Below, piece by piece: positions 7,587 to 17,375 of a stretch of DNA of 64,000 bases. The position numbers and the translations under genes were made by a program. The notes under the pieces are model-generated. The model was not told the origin of the DNA. It was given only the letters and a program-made list of their open reading frames with translations, and did not search any database. The first letter of the stretch is position 1. Every line of letters starts with the position of its first letter. Source of the stretch: Lachnospiraceae bacterium (GTDB taxonomy: Bacteria; Bacillota; Clostridia; Lachnospirales; Lachnospiraceae); NCBI GenBank assembly GCA_022793195.1, contig JAAWCJ010000029.1:1-64000 (forward strand), read 5' to 3'.

Positions 7587-10034
7587 TTATGCTCTTACTC
7601 TCACCTTCAGGGCCCGGCTCTCCCTGTAAGGCCTAAACAACAGGTACAAAATCCCCGTCGTGAGAACCGCCGCAGCGGCCGTGCCGACTACATGGACGTT
7701 TCCGGTGAAAAAAAGGCCAAGCTGATACACAATAAACGCGATTACGTAGGCAAATACGCACTGGTATCCGATGGCAAACCAGGTCCACTTCGCGCTGTTC
7801 ATCTCCCGTTTGATTGCCCCGATGGCAGCGAAGCAGGGAGCGCAGAGCAGATTGAAAATCAAGAAGGAGTAAGCCGCCAGCGGCGTGAACGCCACGCGCA
7901 TATTGGCCCAGATCTGCCATCCGTTTTCCGCCACCTCCTCAAATCCTCCGAAAAGTACGCCGAAGGTGCCGACCACGTTCTCCTTTGCAATCAGGCCGGT
8001 GACGGACGCCACGGCGCCCTGCCAGTGACCCCAACCTAAAGGTGCAAAAATCCAGGCGATACCTTTTCCGATGACAGCCAGGATACTCTCATCCATCTCC
8101 ACTGCCCCGAATCCATTTTCACCAAATCCGTAAGAAGAAGTAAACCATACCAGGATGGTCGCCAGAAGGATAATGGTTCCCGCTTTCTTTATAAAGGACC
8201 ATCCTCTCTCCCACATGGAGCGGAGGATACTACCCACAGTGGGCATATGGTAAGCGGGAAGCTCCATGACGAAGGGCGCCGGATCTCCTGCAAACATCCT
8301 CGTTTTCTTTAATATGATACCGGAAATAATAATTGCCGCAATTCCGACAAAGTAAGCGCTGGGAGCTACCCACCACGCCCCGCCGAACATGGCGCCTGCA
8401 ATCAGGGCAATGATGGGGAGCTTCGCCCCGCAGGGGATAAAGGTGGTAGTCATGATGGTCATCTTCCTGTCACGGTCGTTCTCAATGGTCCTGGAAGCCA
8501 TGATTCCGGGAACGCCGCAGCCCACCCCTACCAGCATAGGAATAAAGGATTTCCCCGAAAGGCCGAATTTCCGGAAAATCCGGTCCATGATAAAAGCGAT
8601 ACGGGCCATATAGCCGCAGCTTTCCAGGAACGCTAAGAACAGGAACAGCACAAGCATCTGGGGCACAAAGCCTAACACCGCCCCCACACCGGCCACGATG
8701 CCGTCGAGAATCAGGTCGTGGAGCCATCCGGCGCAGCCCACAACTTCCAGCCCGTTTTCAATGATACCTGGAATTCCGGGAACCCATATCCCGTAACTTG
8801 CCGGATCCGGTTCTTCCAGCTCTGCCGCCGCCAGATAGCTGTCATAGGTGACTGGAATCTCCTCTTCCACATTTCCTTCATCGTCATAGAGATATGCCGT
8901 GGTGGTGATGTTTTTCGCTAAAATTTCATCCAATACGGTTTCCTCATCGGAAGAGAGGGCTTCATCAACGGCTCCCGCTTCTTTTGCAGCATCTAAAAAT
9001 GCTTCTTTTACGGCAGCAGGGACAACATACTCTTCGGCAGCTTCCTCATACTCGCCGCGCCCCATACCAAACAGATACCATCCGTCGCCGAACACACCAT
9101 CATTGGCCCAGTCGGTGGCAATGGTGCCCACAGTACTCACTGAAATATAATAGACAATAAACATAACAAGGGCAAAGATCGGAAGAGCCAGGAAACGATT
9201 TGTCACCACTCTATCAATTTTATCTGAAACGGATAACTGTCCCGCTCCCTTTTTCTTATAGCATCCTCTGATAATAGAAGCGATATAAACGTAACGCTCG
9301 TTGGTGATAATGCTTTCCGCATCGTCGTCCAGCTCTTTCTCCGCAGCCTGGATATCTTCTTCGATGTGAGCCAGCGTTTCCTTATCCAACTGAAGTTTAT
9401 CCAGCGCTTTGCTATCCCGCTCAAAAATCTTGATGGCATACCAGCGCTGCTGTTCCTCCGGCATGTTATGTACCGCAGCCTCTTCAATGTGGGCCAGGGC
9501 ATGTTCCACCACACCAGAAAAGCTGTGGGCCGGTAACGTCTTCGACTCTTTGGCCGCCTTTACCGCAGCTTCCGCAGCCTCCATGGTTCCCGTCCCTTTC
9601 AGGGCGGAAATCTCCACCACTTTGCAACCCAACTGCCTGGAAAGCTCTGCCGTGTCAATTTTATCCCCGTTTTTTTGTACCACGTCCATCATATTGATGG
9701 CCACCACAACAGGAATCCCAAGCTCTACAAGCTGAGTGGTCAGGTAAAGGTTTCTCTCCAGGTTTGTACCGTCAACAATATTTAAAATCGCATCGGGCCG
9801 TTCTCCCACCAGGTAATTTCTGGCCACCACTTCTTCCAGTGTATATGGGGAAAGGGAATAAATACCGGGAAGGTCCATAATTTTCACGTCATCATGCCTT
9901 TTTAGCCTTCCCTCCTTTTTCTCCACAGTGACTCCCGGCCAGTTTCCCACAAACTGATTGGAACCGGTCAGCGCATTGAATAATGTCGTCTTTCCGCTGT
10001 TGGGATTACCCGCAAGGGCAATTTTCATACTCAT
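7587..10034 (-). CDS. feoB: Ferrous iron transport protein B
   Basis: 815 aa; GNPNSGKTTLFNALTGSNQFVGNWPGVTVEKKEG G1 motif, FeoB GTPase plus TM permease. Confidence 0.97.
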   Translation of the reverse strand: MSMKIALAGNPNSGKTTLFNALTGSNQFVGNWPGVTVEKKEGRLKRHDDVKIMDLPGIYSLSPYTLEEVVARNYLVGERPDAILNIVDGTNLERNLYLTTQLVELGIPVVVAINMMDVVQKNGDKIDTAELSRQLGCKVVEISALKGTGTMEAAEAAVKAAKESKTLPAHSFSGVVEHALAHIEEAAVHNMPEEQQRWYAIKIFERDSKALDKLQLDKETLAHIEEDIQAAEKELDDDAESIITNERYVYIASIIRGCYKKKGAGQLSVSDKIDRVVTNRFLALPIFALVMFIVYYISVSTVGTIATDWANDGVFGDGWYLFGMGRGEYEEAAEEYVVPAAVKEAFLDAAKEAGAVDEALSSDEETVLDEILAKNITTTAYLYDDEGNVEEEIPVTYDSYLAAAELEEPDPASYGIWVPGIPGIIENGLEVVGCAGWLHDLILDGIVAGVGAVLGFVPQMLVLFLFLAFLESCGYMARIAFIMDRIFRKFGLSGKSFIPMLVGVGCGVPGIMASRTIENDRDRKMTIMTTTFIPCGAKLPIIALIAGAMFGGAWWVAPSAYFVGIAAIIISGIILKKTRMFAGDPAPFVMELPAYHMPTVGSILRSMWERGWSFIKKAGTIILLATILVWFTSSYGFGENGFGAVEMDESILAVIGKGIAWIFAPLGWGHWQGAVASVTGLIAKENVVGTFGVLFGGFEEVAENGWQIWANMRVAFTPLAAYSFLIFNLLCAPCFAAIGAIKREMNSAKWTWFAIGYQCVFAYVIAFIVYQLGLFFTGNVHVVGTAAAAVLTTGILYLLFRPYRESRALKVRVRA

Positions 10035-10102
10035 AGCTTTTTATCCTTTCCATATTATTAGTCTTTGCTAACTTAAGCCTCAAAAAATAAACGCTGCCAT
10101 AC

Positions 10103-10327
10103 TTACTGACTGACCTCAATCATCTCTGCATCCGCTTTTCTTAAGGAAAGTTCATATCCCCTCACCGTCACCTCCACCGGATCTCCAAAAGGAGCCACTT
10201 TTCTCACGTAAATGTCCACGCCCCGCGTGATTCCCATGTCCATGATCCTGCGTTTTACCGCGCCTTCCCCATGGAGCTTCACTACTGTTACCGTATCACC
10301 GATTTTCGCCTGTTTCAATGTCTTCAT
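10103..10327 (-). CDS. feoA: Ferrous iron transport protein A
   Basis: MKTLKQAKIGDTVTVVKLHGEGAVKRRIMDMGITRGVDIYVRKVAPFGDPVEVTVRGYELSLRKADAEMIEV; start with AGGAGG. Confidence 0.93.
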   Translation of the reverse strand: MKTLKQAKIGDTVTVVKLHGEGAVKRRIMDMGITRGVDIYVRKVAPFGDPVEVTVRGYELSLRKADAEMIEVSQ

Positions 10328-10374
10328 ACCATATCCTCCTGAATTCCATGGCAACACCTGACTTTCTCGCTGCC

Positions 10375-10608
10375 TTATCCGATACCGGTCTCTACCATAA
10401 TCTTCCCTGCCATCTCTTTGCTGACGGCCACCCTTGATTCTTTCACATTCACAATCAGATTTCCTCCCATGGTGGAAATAACTGTAACCGTACTTCCTGA
10501 TACAAAGCCCAGATTCTCCAGATGGGCCCGGATCTCCGGTTTCCCTCCCACCTTCCGAATCATGTTTTCCTCTCCGATTCCTGCCAGTGTAAGCGGCATC
10601 ATATCCAT
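10375..10608 (-). CDS. Second FeoA domain protein
   Basis: MPLTLAGIGEENMIRKVGGKPEIRAHLENLGFVSGSTVTVISTMGGNLIVNVKESRVAVSKEMAGKI. Confidence 0.9.
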   Translation of the reverse strand: MDMMPLTLAGIGEENMIRKVGGKPEIRAHLENLGFVSGSTVTVISTMGGNLIVNVKESRVAVSKEMAGKIMVETGIG

Positions 10609-10653
10609 CCCCCTTTCCAGTAAGTGTCTACTAACACATATTTCAAAATTTTA

Positions 10654-10695
10654 GTTAGACTTATCTAACCAAAATATATGTTAGCACTCCCTAAC
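10654..10695. promoter_or_regulatory. Tandem palindromic operators upstream of feoA, candidate DtxR/IdeR-type iron boxes
   Basis: GTTAGACTTATCTAAC (10654-10669) and GTTAGCACTCCCTAAC (10680-10695). Confidence 0.65.
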
Positions 10696-10812
10696 TTATT
10701 TGTCAATTACTTTTTTCCACTTTTTTGTAATCCTTTTTTGTCCACAGTATCCTTCAGTAAACCGCACAGATTAAATTCCTTCGCATACCATGAATATAAA
10801 GGAGATGAATCC

Positions 10813-11382
10813 ATGGGAAAAAATGACATGTTCTGTTTTAATACAAAAGAATATCTGAATACCTTTTACTGTATCCTGGACCAGATGATACAGGAGATGA
10901 CAACGGCAAACCTGACAGAGAGCATTTCCAATAATTTTATTGTCCAGATGATTCCCCATCATCAGGCAGCCATCCAAATGTCAAAAAATCTTTTAAAATA
11001 CAGTGAATTTTGCCCTCTGAAGACCATTGCTTCCCAAATCATTGAAGAACAGACAAAAGGCATTGCTGAAATGGAATCCCTGTTAAAATCCTGTTCATGC
11101 CTCATCAACTGTGACAAGGATCTCTGCCTTTACGACCGCAGGGTCTGTCAGATCATGGAAGTGATGTTCACCGATATGGAATACGCCCGTGCTACGGATT
11201 CCATTGATGCAAATTTTATAATGGAAATGATTCCCCATCATCTGGGAGCCATCTCCATGGCAGAAAATGCCCTTCACTATGAAGTCTGCGACGGACTCAT
11301 CCCCATCCTGGAATCCATCATCAGCTCCCAAAGGCAGGGCGTACGCCAGATGCAGTGCCTGCTGCGGAGACTGGGTTATTAG
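10813..11382 (+). CDS. Tandem DUF305 protein without apparent signal peptide
   Basis: Two copies of the MIPHH motif (MIPHHQAAIQMSKNLL; MIPHHLGAISMAENAL); GGAGATG upstream of ATG at 10813. Confidence 0.85.
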   Translation: MGKNDMFCFNTKEYLNTFYCILDQMIQEMTTANLTESISNNFIVQMIPHHQAAIQMSKNLLKYSEFCPLKTIASQIIEEQTKGIAEMESLLKSCSCLINCDKDLCLYDRRVCQIMEVMFTDMEYARATDSIDANFIMEMIPHHLGAISMAENALHYEVCDGLIPILESIISSQRQGVRQMQCLLRRLGY

Positions 11383-11395
11383 CGTAAAAATCAAA

Positions 11396-11832
11396 GATTC
11401 GGGAACGACATGATATAAATTCTGTCTATTCCCCGCCAAATTGCATGGCAGGTTCGCTTTCTGCGCTGGTGACGTGAATATTGAATCCCTAAATGTTCTG
11501 AATCTTTAAGCAGCACAACAACTGGCAACCGGCTTATGACCCGCCGTCCGTGGCGGCATAAAACCTTTTGTCGTATAGGGACTTCGTTCCCCATACGCCA
11601 AAAGCCCTCCGGAGGAAGCGCAGTTCGCGGGAAGGAAATTAGCCTTTCAGGCACCGCTCACGCGCGGTGATTGCGCAAGGCGCAATCTTTTTTAGACGTC
11701 CTGTCCGGAAATTGCCGGGATATTCTACAGAACATTAAGGGCTTCTAATATTCCCGTCAATGCGCAATACACGAAACCTGCCATGCAATTTGGCGGGGAC
11801 AGACAGAATTTATGTCATGCCGTCCCCGAATC
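11396..11832. mobile_element. Palindromic element family 2, copy E (437 bp, MITE-like or structured RNA/DNA element)
   Basis: Ends GATTCGGG...CCCGAATC with long imperfect terminal inverted repeats (GGGAACGACATGATATAAATTCTGTC...GCCAAATTGCATGGCAGGTTCG vs its complement); core shared with 24515-24950. Confidence 0.85.
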
Positions 11833-11837
11833 CTTAT

Positions 11838-13072
11838 TTATTTTTTCGCATTAAACACTTCCCGGTCAAGTTCATTGACATTTGCCGCAATGGTAACCAT
11901 GCCCACCGTATCGCTCGTGACATTCAACATGGTTCCCACAAAATCAATGAGGACATAAATCCCCGCAATGATGGCCACCATCTGAGCATCCGGAAGCCCC
12001 ATAGTATTCAGGCAGATGGTGCACATCATAATACCGCCGCCGGGGATTCCCGCCGCTCCGGCCGACATCACCACGCACAGGATAATCGTAAAGATAATCT
12101 GAAGCGGCTCAAGTGGACATTGAAGGCATATGCCGCAAACAGTACATAACAAGTATACTCCACCGCTGCGCCGTCCATATTGATGGTGGCAGCCGGGGCA
12201 GTCACCAGGTTCACAATATCATCCGGCACCCCGCATCTCTCTTTTGCCGTCTTCATGGTGACAGGGAGCGTACCCACGCTGGAACAGGTGGAGGCTGCCA
12301 TCACCATAGTGGGAAATGCATTTTTGTAAAACTGGATGGGGCTGACCTTGGCAAATACTTTCAGCACAATCGGGATAAACAGGACCAAAAATGCCAGAAG
12401 CCCAGCATAGTAAGCGCCCAGCATCTTTGCGACGCCTGACACCACCTCCAGTTTTGTGGTGCCGATCATGTTGGCGATCAGGGCAAACACGCCGATGGGC
12501 GCCAGGCGGATCACAAACCCCACCATCTTTGTCATGACGTCATTGACGCCCACCAGAATTTTAAAGAGCGCTGCTCCTGTTTCTGTCTTTCGGACAGATG
12601 CCAGCACTGCCCCAAACGCGACGGCAAAAATAATGATCTGAATCAGGGAGCCGTTGCTGAAGGAGGCGAATACATTGTCGGGAATCCATTCCACAAAAGA
12701 CTGTACCACATCCACTGAGGCCGTTTCCGTCACGGCATCGCCCAGGTTCACGCCCTGCCCTGCTTTTGTCACAACCATGGCGATCACTCCGAAAATCGCC
12801 GCGCAGGTGGAACTGATAAAGGTGTACCCCAGAAAAGACAGACCGATTTTCTTTAACCGCGCAATATCCATCACATTGGCGACGCCGGTGATGATACTGA
12901 CAAGAATCAGGGGATACACGCACATTTTCAGAAGCCGCATGAAAATGCTCCCGATAAAACTGATATACGACGCTTTTTCTCCCAGCAGGAAACCCGCCCC
13001 GATACCGAACAGCATCGCGATCAGAAGCTGAACCGGCAGGCTTAATTTTTTCTTTTCACTACTCATTCCCAT
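11838..13072 (-). pseudogene. Dicarboxylate/amino acid:cation symporter (GltP/DctA family), frameshifted
   Basis: N-terminal part MSSEKKKLSLPVQLLIAMLFGIGAGFLLGEK...VEYTCYVLFAAYAFNV and C-terminal part LQIIFTIILCVVMSAGAAGIPGGGIMM are in different frames, joined at about 12105-12115. Confidence 0.85.
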
Positions 13073-13079
13073 TCCCTCC

Positions 13080-14222
13080 TCATTGCAAATTGTAAAAATG
13101 AACCAGTCTCTTAATCCCTTCCTGCAGATCCTCTCCCTTTGAAGCCAGAGAAATCCGCAGCCATCCCTCCCCGTTTTCGCCGAAAGTCTGCCCCGGCGCC
13201 ACCGCAACCTTCTCTTTCAGCAGCAGTTTTTCCGCAAACTCAGTGGAATCCTTCCCCTCTATGCCAACCCACATATAAAATGCGCCTCCAGGCAGAAAAT
13301 ATGAAATTCCGGCTTCTGCAAACAGAGCCGCAGCCAGATCCCGGTTATCCTGATAAGTCCTTCGCATCTCCTCCACACATTTCTGGGGTCCCCGGATCGC
13401 AGCCACGCCCGCCATCTGGTTGGCCCCCGGCACAGAAGAAATATATGCCTCCTGAAGTTTCATCATTGTCTGGATAATTCCTGAATCCGCCAGGAGATAC
13501 CCAATCCTCCATCCGGTCATCGCATAAGTTTTTGAGAGGGTATGCGCGGCAATCACCTTTTTTTCCGTGTCCATGGCATAAGGCGTCACCATATCCGTGT
13601 CGTAGACGATTCTCTCATAAGCCTCGTCGCTGAGCAGGTAAAGGTCATGCCGCCCGGCAAATTCCAGCAGTTCCCTCATCACTTTTTCCGGGAACACCAC
13701 GCCCAGCGGATTCGACGGGGAATTGACCACCAGAAGCTTTGTCCTTTCTGTAACCAGTTTTTCCAGCTCCTCTGTCACCGGATAAAACCGGTTTTCTGCC
13801 CGCAGGGAATAGGGCACCGGCTTTACGTTTGCAATCGTCGCCATCATCCTGTAATTGGGCCACGCCGGATCCGGAATCAATACTTCATCCCCCGGCTCGC
13901 AAAAGGCGCGGAAGGCACAGTTGATCACCTCCACTCCCCCGATTCCCACCAGTACGTTTTCCGGTTCCACTCTGACTCCCAGTTCTTTTGTCCTGCTCTC
14001 CGCGATGGCTTCCCGCAGCTCTCTCATCCCCGCGTTTGGGGTATACTTTGTATAACCTGCCCGCAGCGCCGCGCAGCCCGCCTCCACAATATGTTCCGGG
14101 GTTGCAAACAGCGGCTCCCCCACCTCCAGATGGATTACCCCATCCATGGTCTGCGCCAGCTCCATGATCTTGCGGATTCCTGACCTCGGGGCTCTCAGCA
14201 CAGATTGTGATAACTCAGCCAT
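13080..14222 (-). CDS. PLP-dependent class I/II aminotransferase
   Basis: Aminotransferase motifs NSPSNPLG, SDEAYERIVYD, HTLSKTYAMTGWRIGY. Confidence 0.93.
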   Translation of the reverse strand: MAELSQSVLRAPRSGIRKIMELAQTMDGVIHLEVGEPLFATPEHIVEAGCAALRAGYTKYTPNAGMRELREAIAESRTKELGVRVEPENVLVGIGGVEVINCAFRAFCEPGDEVLIPDPAWPNYRMMATIANVKPVPYSLRAENRFYPVTEELEKLVTERTKLLVVNSPSNPLGVVFPEKVMRELLEFAGRHDLYLLSDEAYERIVYDTDMVTPYAMDTEKKVIAAHTLSKTYAMTGWRIGYLLADSGIIQTMMKLQEAYISSVPGANQMAGVAAIRGPQKCVEEMRRTYQDNRDLAAALFAEAGISYFLPGGAFYMWVGIEGKDSTEFAEKLLLKEKVAVAPGQTFGENGEGWLRISLASKGEDLQEGIKRLVHFYNLQ

Positions 14223-14241
14223 CTCTTACCGCCTCCTTTCT

Positions 14242-15048
14242 CTATTTTTTACTACAATTACCGCCAATGCCATCCTCAGTCTCTTTACAGATTGAGTCAA
14301 AATCCTCCGTCCTGTTTCTGGCCCCTTTCAGCAGAAGATCCAGCTCGCTTCCATAAGAATAGAGGTTAAGCCCCTGATTCAGGGAATACCGCAAAAGCTC
14401 CTTGTTTCCTGTGATGATACCGGAAGCCTTGTTGTGCTTCCTGCTCTCCTTTGCCAGTTTTTTCACTGCCTGACGGATTTCCTCCCCATTGACCTTTCCC
14501 GGCATCCCATAATCTCCGGCCAGGTCGTTGGGCCCGATCAGGACGCCGTCTATCCCTTCCAGCGCCACTATCTCTTCCATATTCTCCACCGCCGTTTTCG
14601 TCTCTGCCTGGACAAACAGCCCCACACGCTCATTGGCCTGTTTCAAATATTCCCACAGGGGCGGGGGATTATAGTCGGTATGCGCCCTTGTCGTCGAAAT
14701 TCCCCGTTTTCCTATGGGGGTATACTTGGCATATTCCACCGCTTCTCTCGCCTGCATAACAGTATTCACCATGGGAACCAGGATCCCGTCCGCGCCCATA
14801 TCCAGAATCTTTGTGATATATTCCCGCGTCACCCCCGGAACCCGGACGATAAAAGGCATCCCATAGCCGTTCGCCACGGCTGCCATGGCCGCCAGTTCGC
14901 CAAATCCAAAATACCCATGTTCATCATCTGCAATGACAAATTGAAACCCTCCCTGGCGGAGTACTCTGATCAGATTGGGATTTTGGAATTCAGACACCAT
15001 AATTCCCAGCTTCCTCCCGGTCCCGCCGATCGTCTCCTTGCTCTTCAT
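14242..15048 (-). CDS. HpcH/HpaI aldolase/citrate lyase family protein
   Basis: DDEHGYFGFGEL...GADGILVPMVNT...VQAETKTAVENMEEIVALEGIDGVLIGPNDLAGDYG. Confidence 0.92.
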   Translation of the reverse strand: MKSKETIGGTGRKLGIMVSEFQNPNLIRVLRQGGFQFVIADDEHGYFGFGELAAMAAVANGYGMPFIVRVPGVTREYITKILDMGADGILVPMVNTVMQAREAVEYAKYTPIGKRGISTTRAHTDYNPPPLWEYLKQANERVGLFVQAETKTAVENMEEIVALEGIDGVLIGPNDLAGDYGMPGKVNGEEIRQAVKKLAKESRKHNKASGIITGNKELLRYSLNQGLNLYSYGSELDLLLKGARNRTEDFDSICKETEDGIGGNCSKK

Positions 15049-16427
15049 AAGTCTCCCCCTCTCTCCAGCCGCAGTGTTCCATATCCAGTATCTTTCAGGG
15101 CAATCCCCGGCTCCGCCAGACAGCAGGCTATGCGGAATAAACCGTAAAACACTTCATCCTTCCCCCCGGAAAAGCGGCAGGGCTTCCCTGTTTTCCCGCG
15201 AATGATTTCACACAATACAGGAGTATTCCAAAGTACCCCTCCGGCAAATACAATCCCCTTCACCTGCGAAGCCGCCGTCGTCTCCCGTATCGTCTTCCAG
15301 TATGTATCCGCCATATTTTCATAAACAGCATACGCTGCCTGTGCAATATGGAGATTCTCCCCTGTAATCCCGGTAATACTTCCTCCCCTGTCCCAGCCTG
15401 GAAGCGGGTAAAAACGGATATCCGCCGCCAGCCCATCGCTCTTTCCGTATCCCATCTGCCCCGCCAGGGCCATCTTTTCCAGAATCCGAAGGTTTGAATA
15501 AGTTTCTCCGGTGATATATTCCACTGTCTCCTGAATAAACTGTGCGATCACCTCCAGATTCCGGCCTGAGGGCATGTTGGAAACCGTGAGATAACAGGTG
15601 TTTTCAAAATAGGGCCGTATCTCTCCCGCCGGCGCCCATCTCCTGCCCTCCGTATCCCCCATAAAGATAATCTGTGCGGCTGTCGCCGCGTTTATAATGA
15701 CATCGCCGCAATCCGCGCCGCATCCCAGGACGCTGACCTGCTGGTCCCCATAGTCGGGAAAGACCTTGATCTCCTTCCCCTGACAGAAAAAACTTCCGCA
15801 CACCTGTGTGTCCTCACGGGCAATCTCCGGAAAACGCATCCTGTCAAAGGATAATTTTCTTAACAGTTCCGGATCCCAATCCTTTGTCTCCAGATCCACT
15901 AACCCCCAGGGGGCGGCGTTGGTAATATGGCAGCAGTTTCTGCCTGTCAGCCGATGAATCAGGTAAGAACCCAGTGTAAAAATCTCTTCTTCCCTCCCCT
16001 GGTTTCCCTCGCCTAAAATCGCGTATAAGTTGCACAGCCCCAGGGAGGGTTTCAGATAAACCCCTGTCCGGCGTATATCCTCCCTGGAAATCTTTTCTTT
16101 CAATTCATCCAGATAAGAAATTCCGTCAGGATTTTTTTTCAGGCAGCTGGTATCCTGCCAGGATACATAAGTATCCCCCAGCACAAAGCCATGCATCTGT
16201 GTGGAAAAAATAATTCCCTCCACTGTGTATCCCATCCCCATGGCCTCCTCGAGCAGTCCTGATACCAGCTCATAGTATTTTTCCGCCGGAATCCGACAGG
16301 AATGAGGTTCCCTCTCCCTCCCTGGTCCCGGTGACTCCCGCCTGCCCAAAACATATCCTTTCTGTCTCCCCACATCCAGGACAACCGACTTCACTGAAGT
16401 ACTTCCTATGTCGATACCCAGGTACAT
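15045..16427 (-). CDS. FGGY-family carbohydrate kinase
   Basis: MYLGIDIGSTSVKSVVLD N-terminus; C-terminal FAGGVLWNTPVL motif; start adjusted to the RBS-associated ATG. Confidence 0.88.
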   Translation of the reverse strand: MYLGIDIGSTSVKSVVLDVGRQKGYVLGRRESPGPGREREPHSCRIPAEKYYELVSGLLEEAMGMGYTVEGIIFSTQMHGFVLGDTYVSWQDTSCLKKNPDGISYLDELKEKISREDIRRTGVYLKPSLGLCNLYAILGEGNQGREEEIFTLGSYLIHRLTGRNCCHITNAAPWGLVDLETKDWDPELLRKLSFDRMRFPEIAREDTQVCGSFFCQGKEIKVFPDYGDQQVSVLGCGADCGDVIINAATAAQIIFMGDTEGRRWAPAGEIRPYFENTCYLTVSNMPSGRNLEVIAQFIQETVEYITGETYSNLRILEKMALAGQMGYGKSDGLAADIRFYPLPGWDRGGSITGITGENLHIAQAAYAVYENMADTYWKTIRETTAASQVKGIVFAGGVLWNTPVLCEIIRGKTGKPCRFSGGKDEVFYGLFRIACCLAEPGIALKDTGYGTLRLERGGDL

Positions 16428-16429
16428 TT

Positions 16430-16460
16430 TTGTCCTCCTTTTCATATTATTGTAGGACAA
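16430..16460. promoter_or_regulatory. Candidate GntR operator upstream of the kinase operon
   Basis: TTGTCCT (16430) and AGGACAA (to 16460) inverted pair; same word as upstream of the GntR gene. Confidence 0.45.
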
Positions 16461-16520
16461 ATATTATATTATATCAACATATTTATTTTTTGTTGTATGT
16501 TTTTCCAAAAAATATACAAC

Positions 16521-16556
16521 AAAAAAACTATGCAGGCCTTCCTGCATAGTTTTTTA
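16521..16556 (-). terminator. Rho-independent terminator (GntR gene)
   Basis: AAAAAACTATGCAGG-CCTT-CCTGCATAGTTTTTT. Confidence 0.85.
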
Positions 16557-16580
16557 CTGTTTCTTATTCTCTTTTCCCTT

Positions 16581-17258
16581 TTATTTTTGGGAGTGTACTC
16601 CCATGCTCGTCTCTCTTTCCGCGATGCCGATATGTTCCCGAAGCACACTAAACGCTTTCTGGTCTTTCTGCATGACCATATCCATCAGTGTCTGATGGGT
16701 GTGGATCAATTCCTCGTTGGTCTGCCGGTCTCCCAAGGTGAGATAATTAAATTCTGTGATCGCATTCATTAAGGGTTCAATGGTTTTCCAGCAATTCCAC
16801 AAGGACATGTTATTAGTCGCCAAAATCAAGCTCCTGTGAAATTCCGTGTTTACCTGGTTCCTGCGCCTGTATAGCTCCTCGCCGCTGAATGCATATAAAG
16901 TATAAAATCCGGCGCAGGCAGCCGCTATAACAGAATAGTCCATATCAGATTCCGTCATGCAAATCCGTATTGCTTCACATTCCAGCATAATCCTTGTACT
17001 GTAAAAATTCCGTATGAATTTATCTGTCAATGTCTCCGGGGTTTTCCGCCCATTTGACCCTATGACAATCAGTCCTTCATTCTCCAGAATCTGAACTGCT
17101 GAACGTACCGTTCCCCTGGACACCCCATATTGCTCCGCCAGCATACTCTCCGTCAAAGACTGCCCCTCCGGGAAATGATGCAGGATGATTTTCTCCCGCA
17201 TATCCTGAAGCACCCGCTCCACCGCAGGCTGGCGGTCGCTTTGTTTTACAAATTTCAA
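16581..17258 (-). CDS. GntR-family (FadR/FCD-like) regulator
   Basis: wHTH: ESMLAEQYGVSRGTVRSAVQILENEGLIVIGSNG; TTG start at 17258 preferred (GAGGG upstream). Confidence 0.85.
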   Translation of the reverse strand: MKFVKQSDRQPAVERVLQDMREKIILHHFPEGQSLTESMLAEQYGVSRGTVRSAVQILENEGLIVIGSNGRKTPETLTDKFIRNFYSTRIMLECEAIRICMTESDMDYSVIAAACAGFYTLYAFSGEELYRRRNQVNTEFHRSLILATNNMSLWNCWKTIEPLMNAITEFNYLTLGDRQTNEELIHTHQTLMDMVMQKDQKAFSVLREHIGIAERETSMGVHSQK

Positions 17259-17279
17259 AATAATCCCTCTTTCTTTCGT

Positions 17280-17308
17280 TTGTCCTATTATTATACAGGA
17301 TTGTCCTA
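17280..17308. promoter_or_regulatory. Candidate GntR autoregulatory operator
   Basis: Direct repeats TTGTCCTA at 17280-17287 and 17301-17308 (21 bp apart). Confidence 0.5.
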
Positions 17309-17375
17309 CCGGTTTCAAGGGAAAAAGCCCTCTGTGCCCTCTCATTTTCTTTGGAAGAATAGCGAAAGGGCCTGT

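Noticed and set aside
11396-11832. Autonomous insertion sequence
   Set aside because: No transposase ORF inside; ORFs covering it are short and unrelated to known families, so at most a non-autonomous element
13542-15147. Plus-strand ORFs of 213 and 237 aa
   Set aside because: Antisense to the aminotransferase, HpcH aldolase and kinase genes, which have strong family motifs
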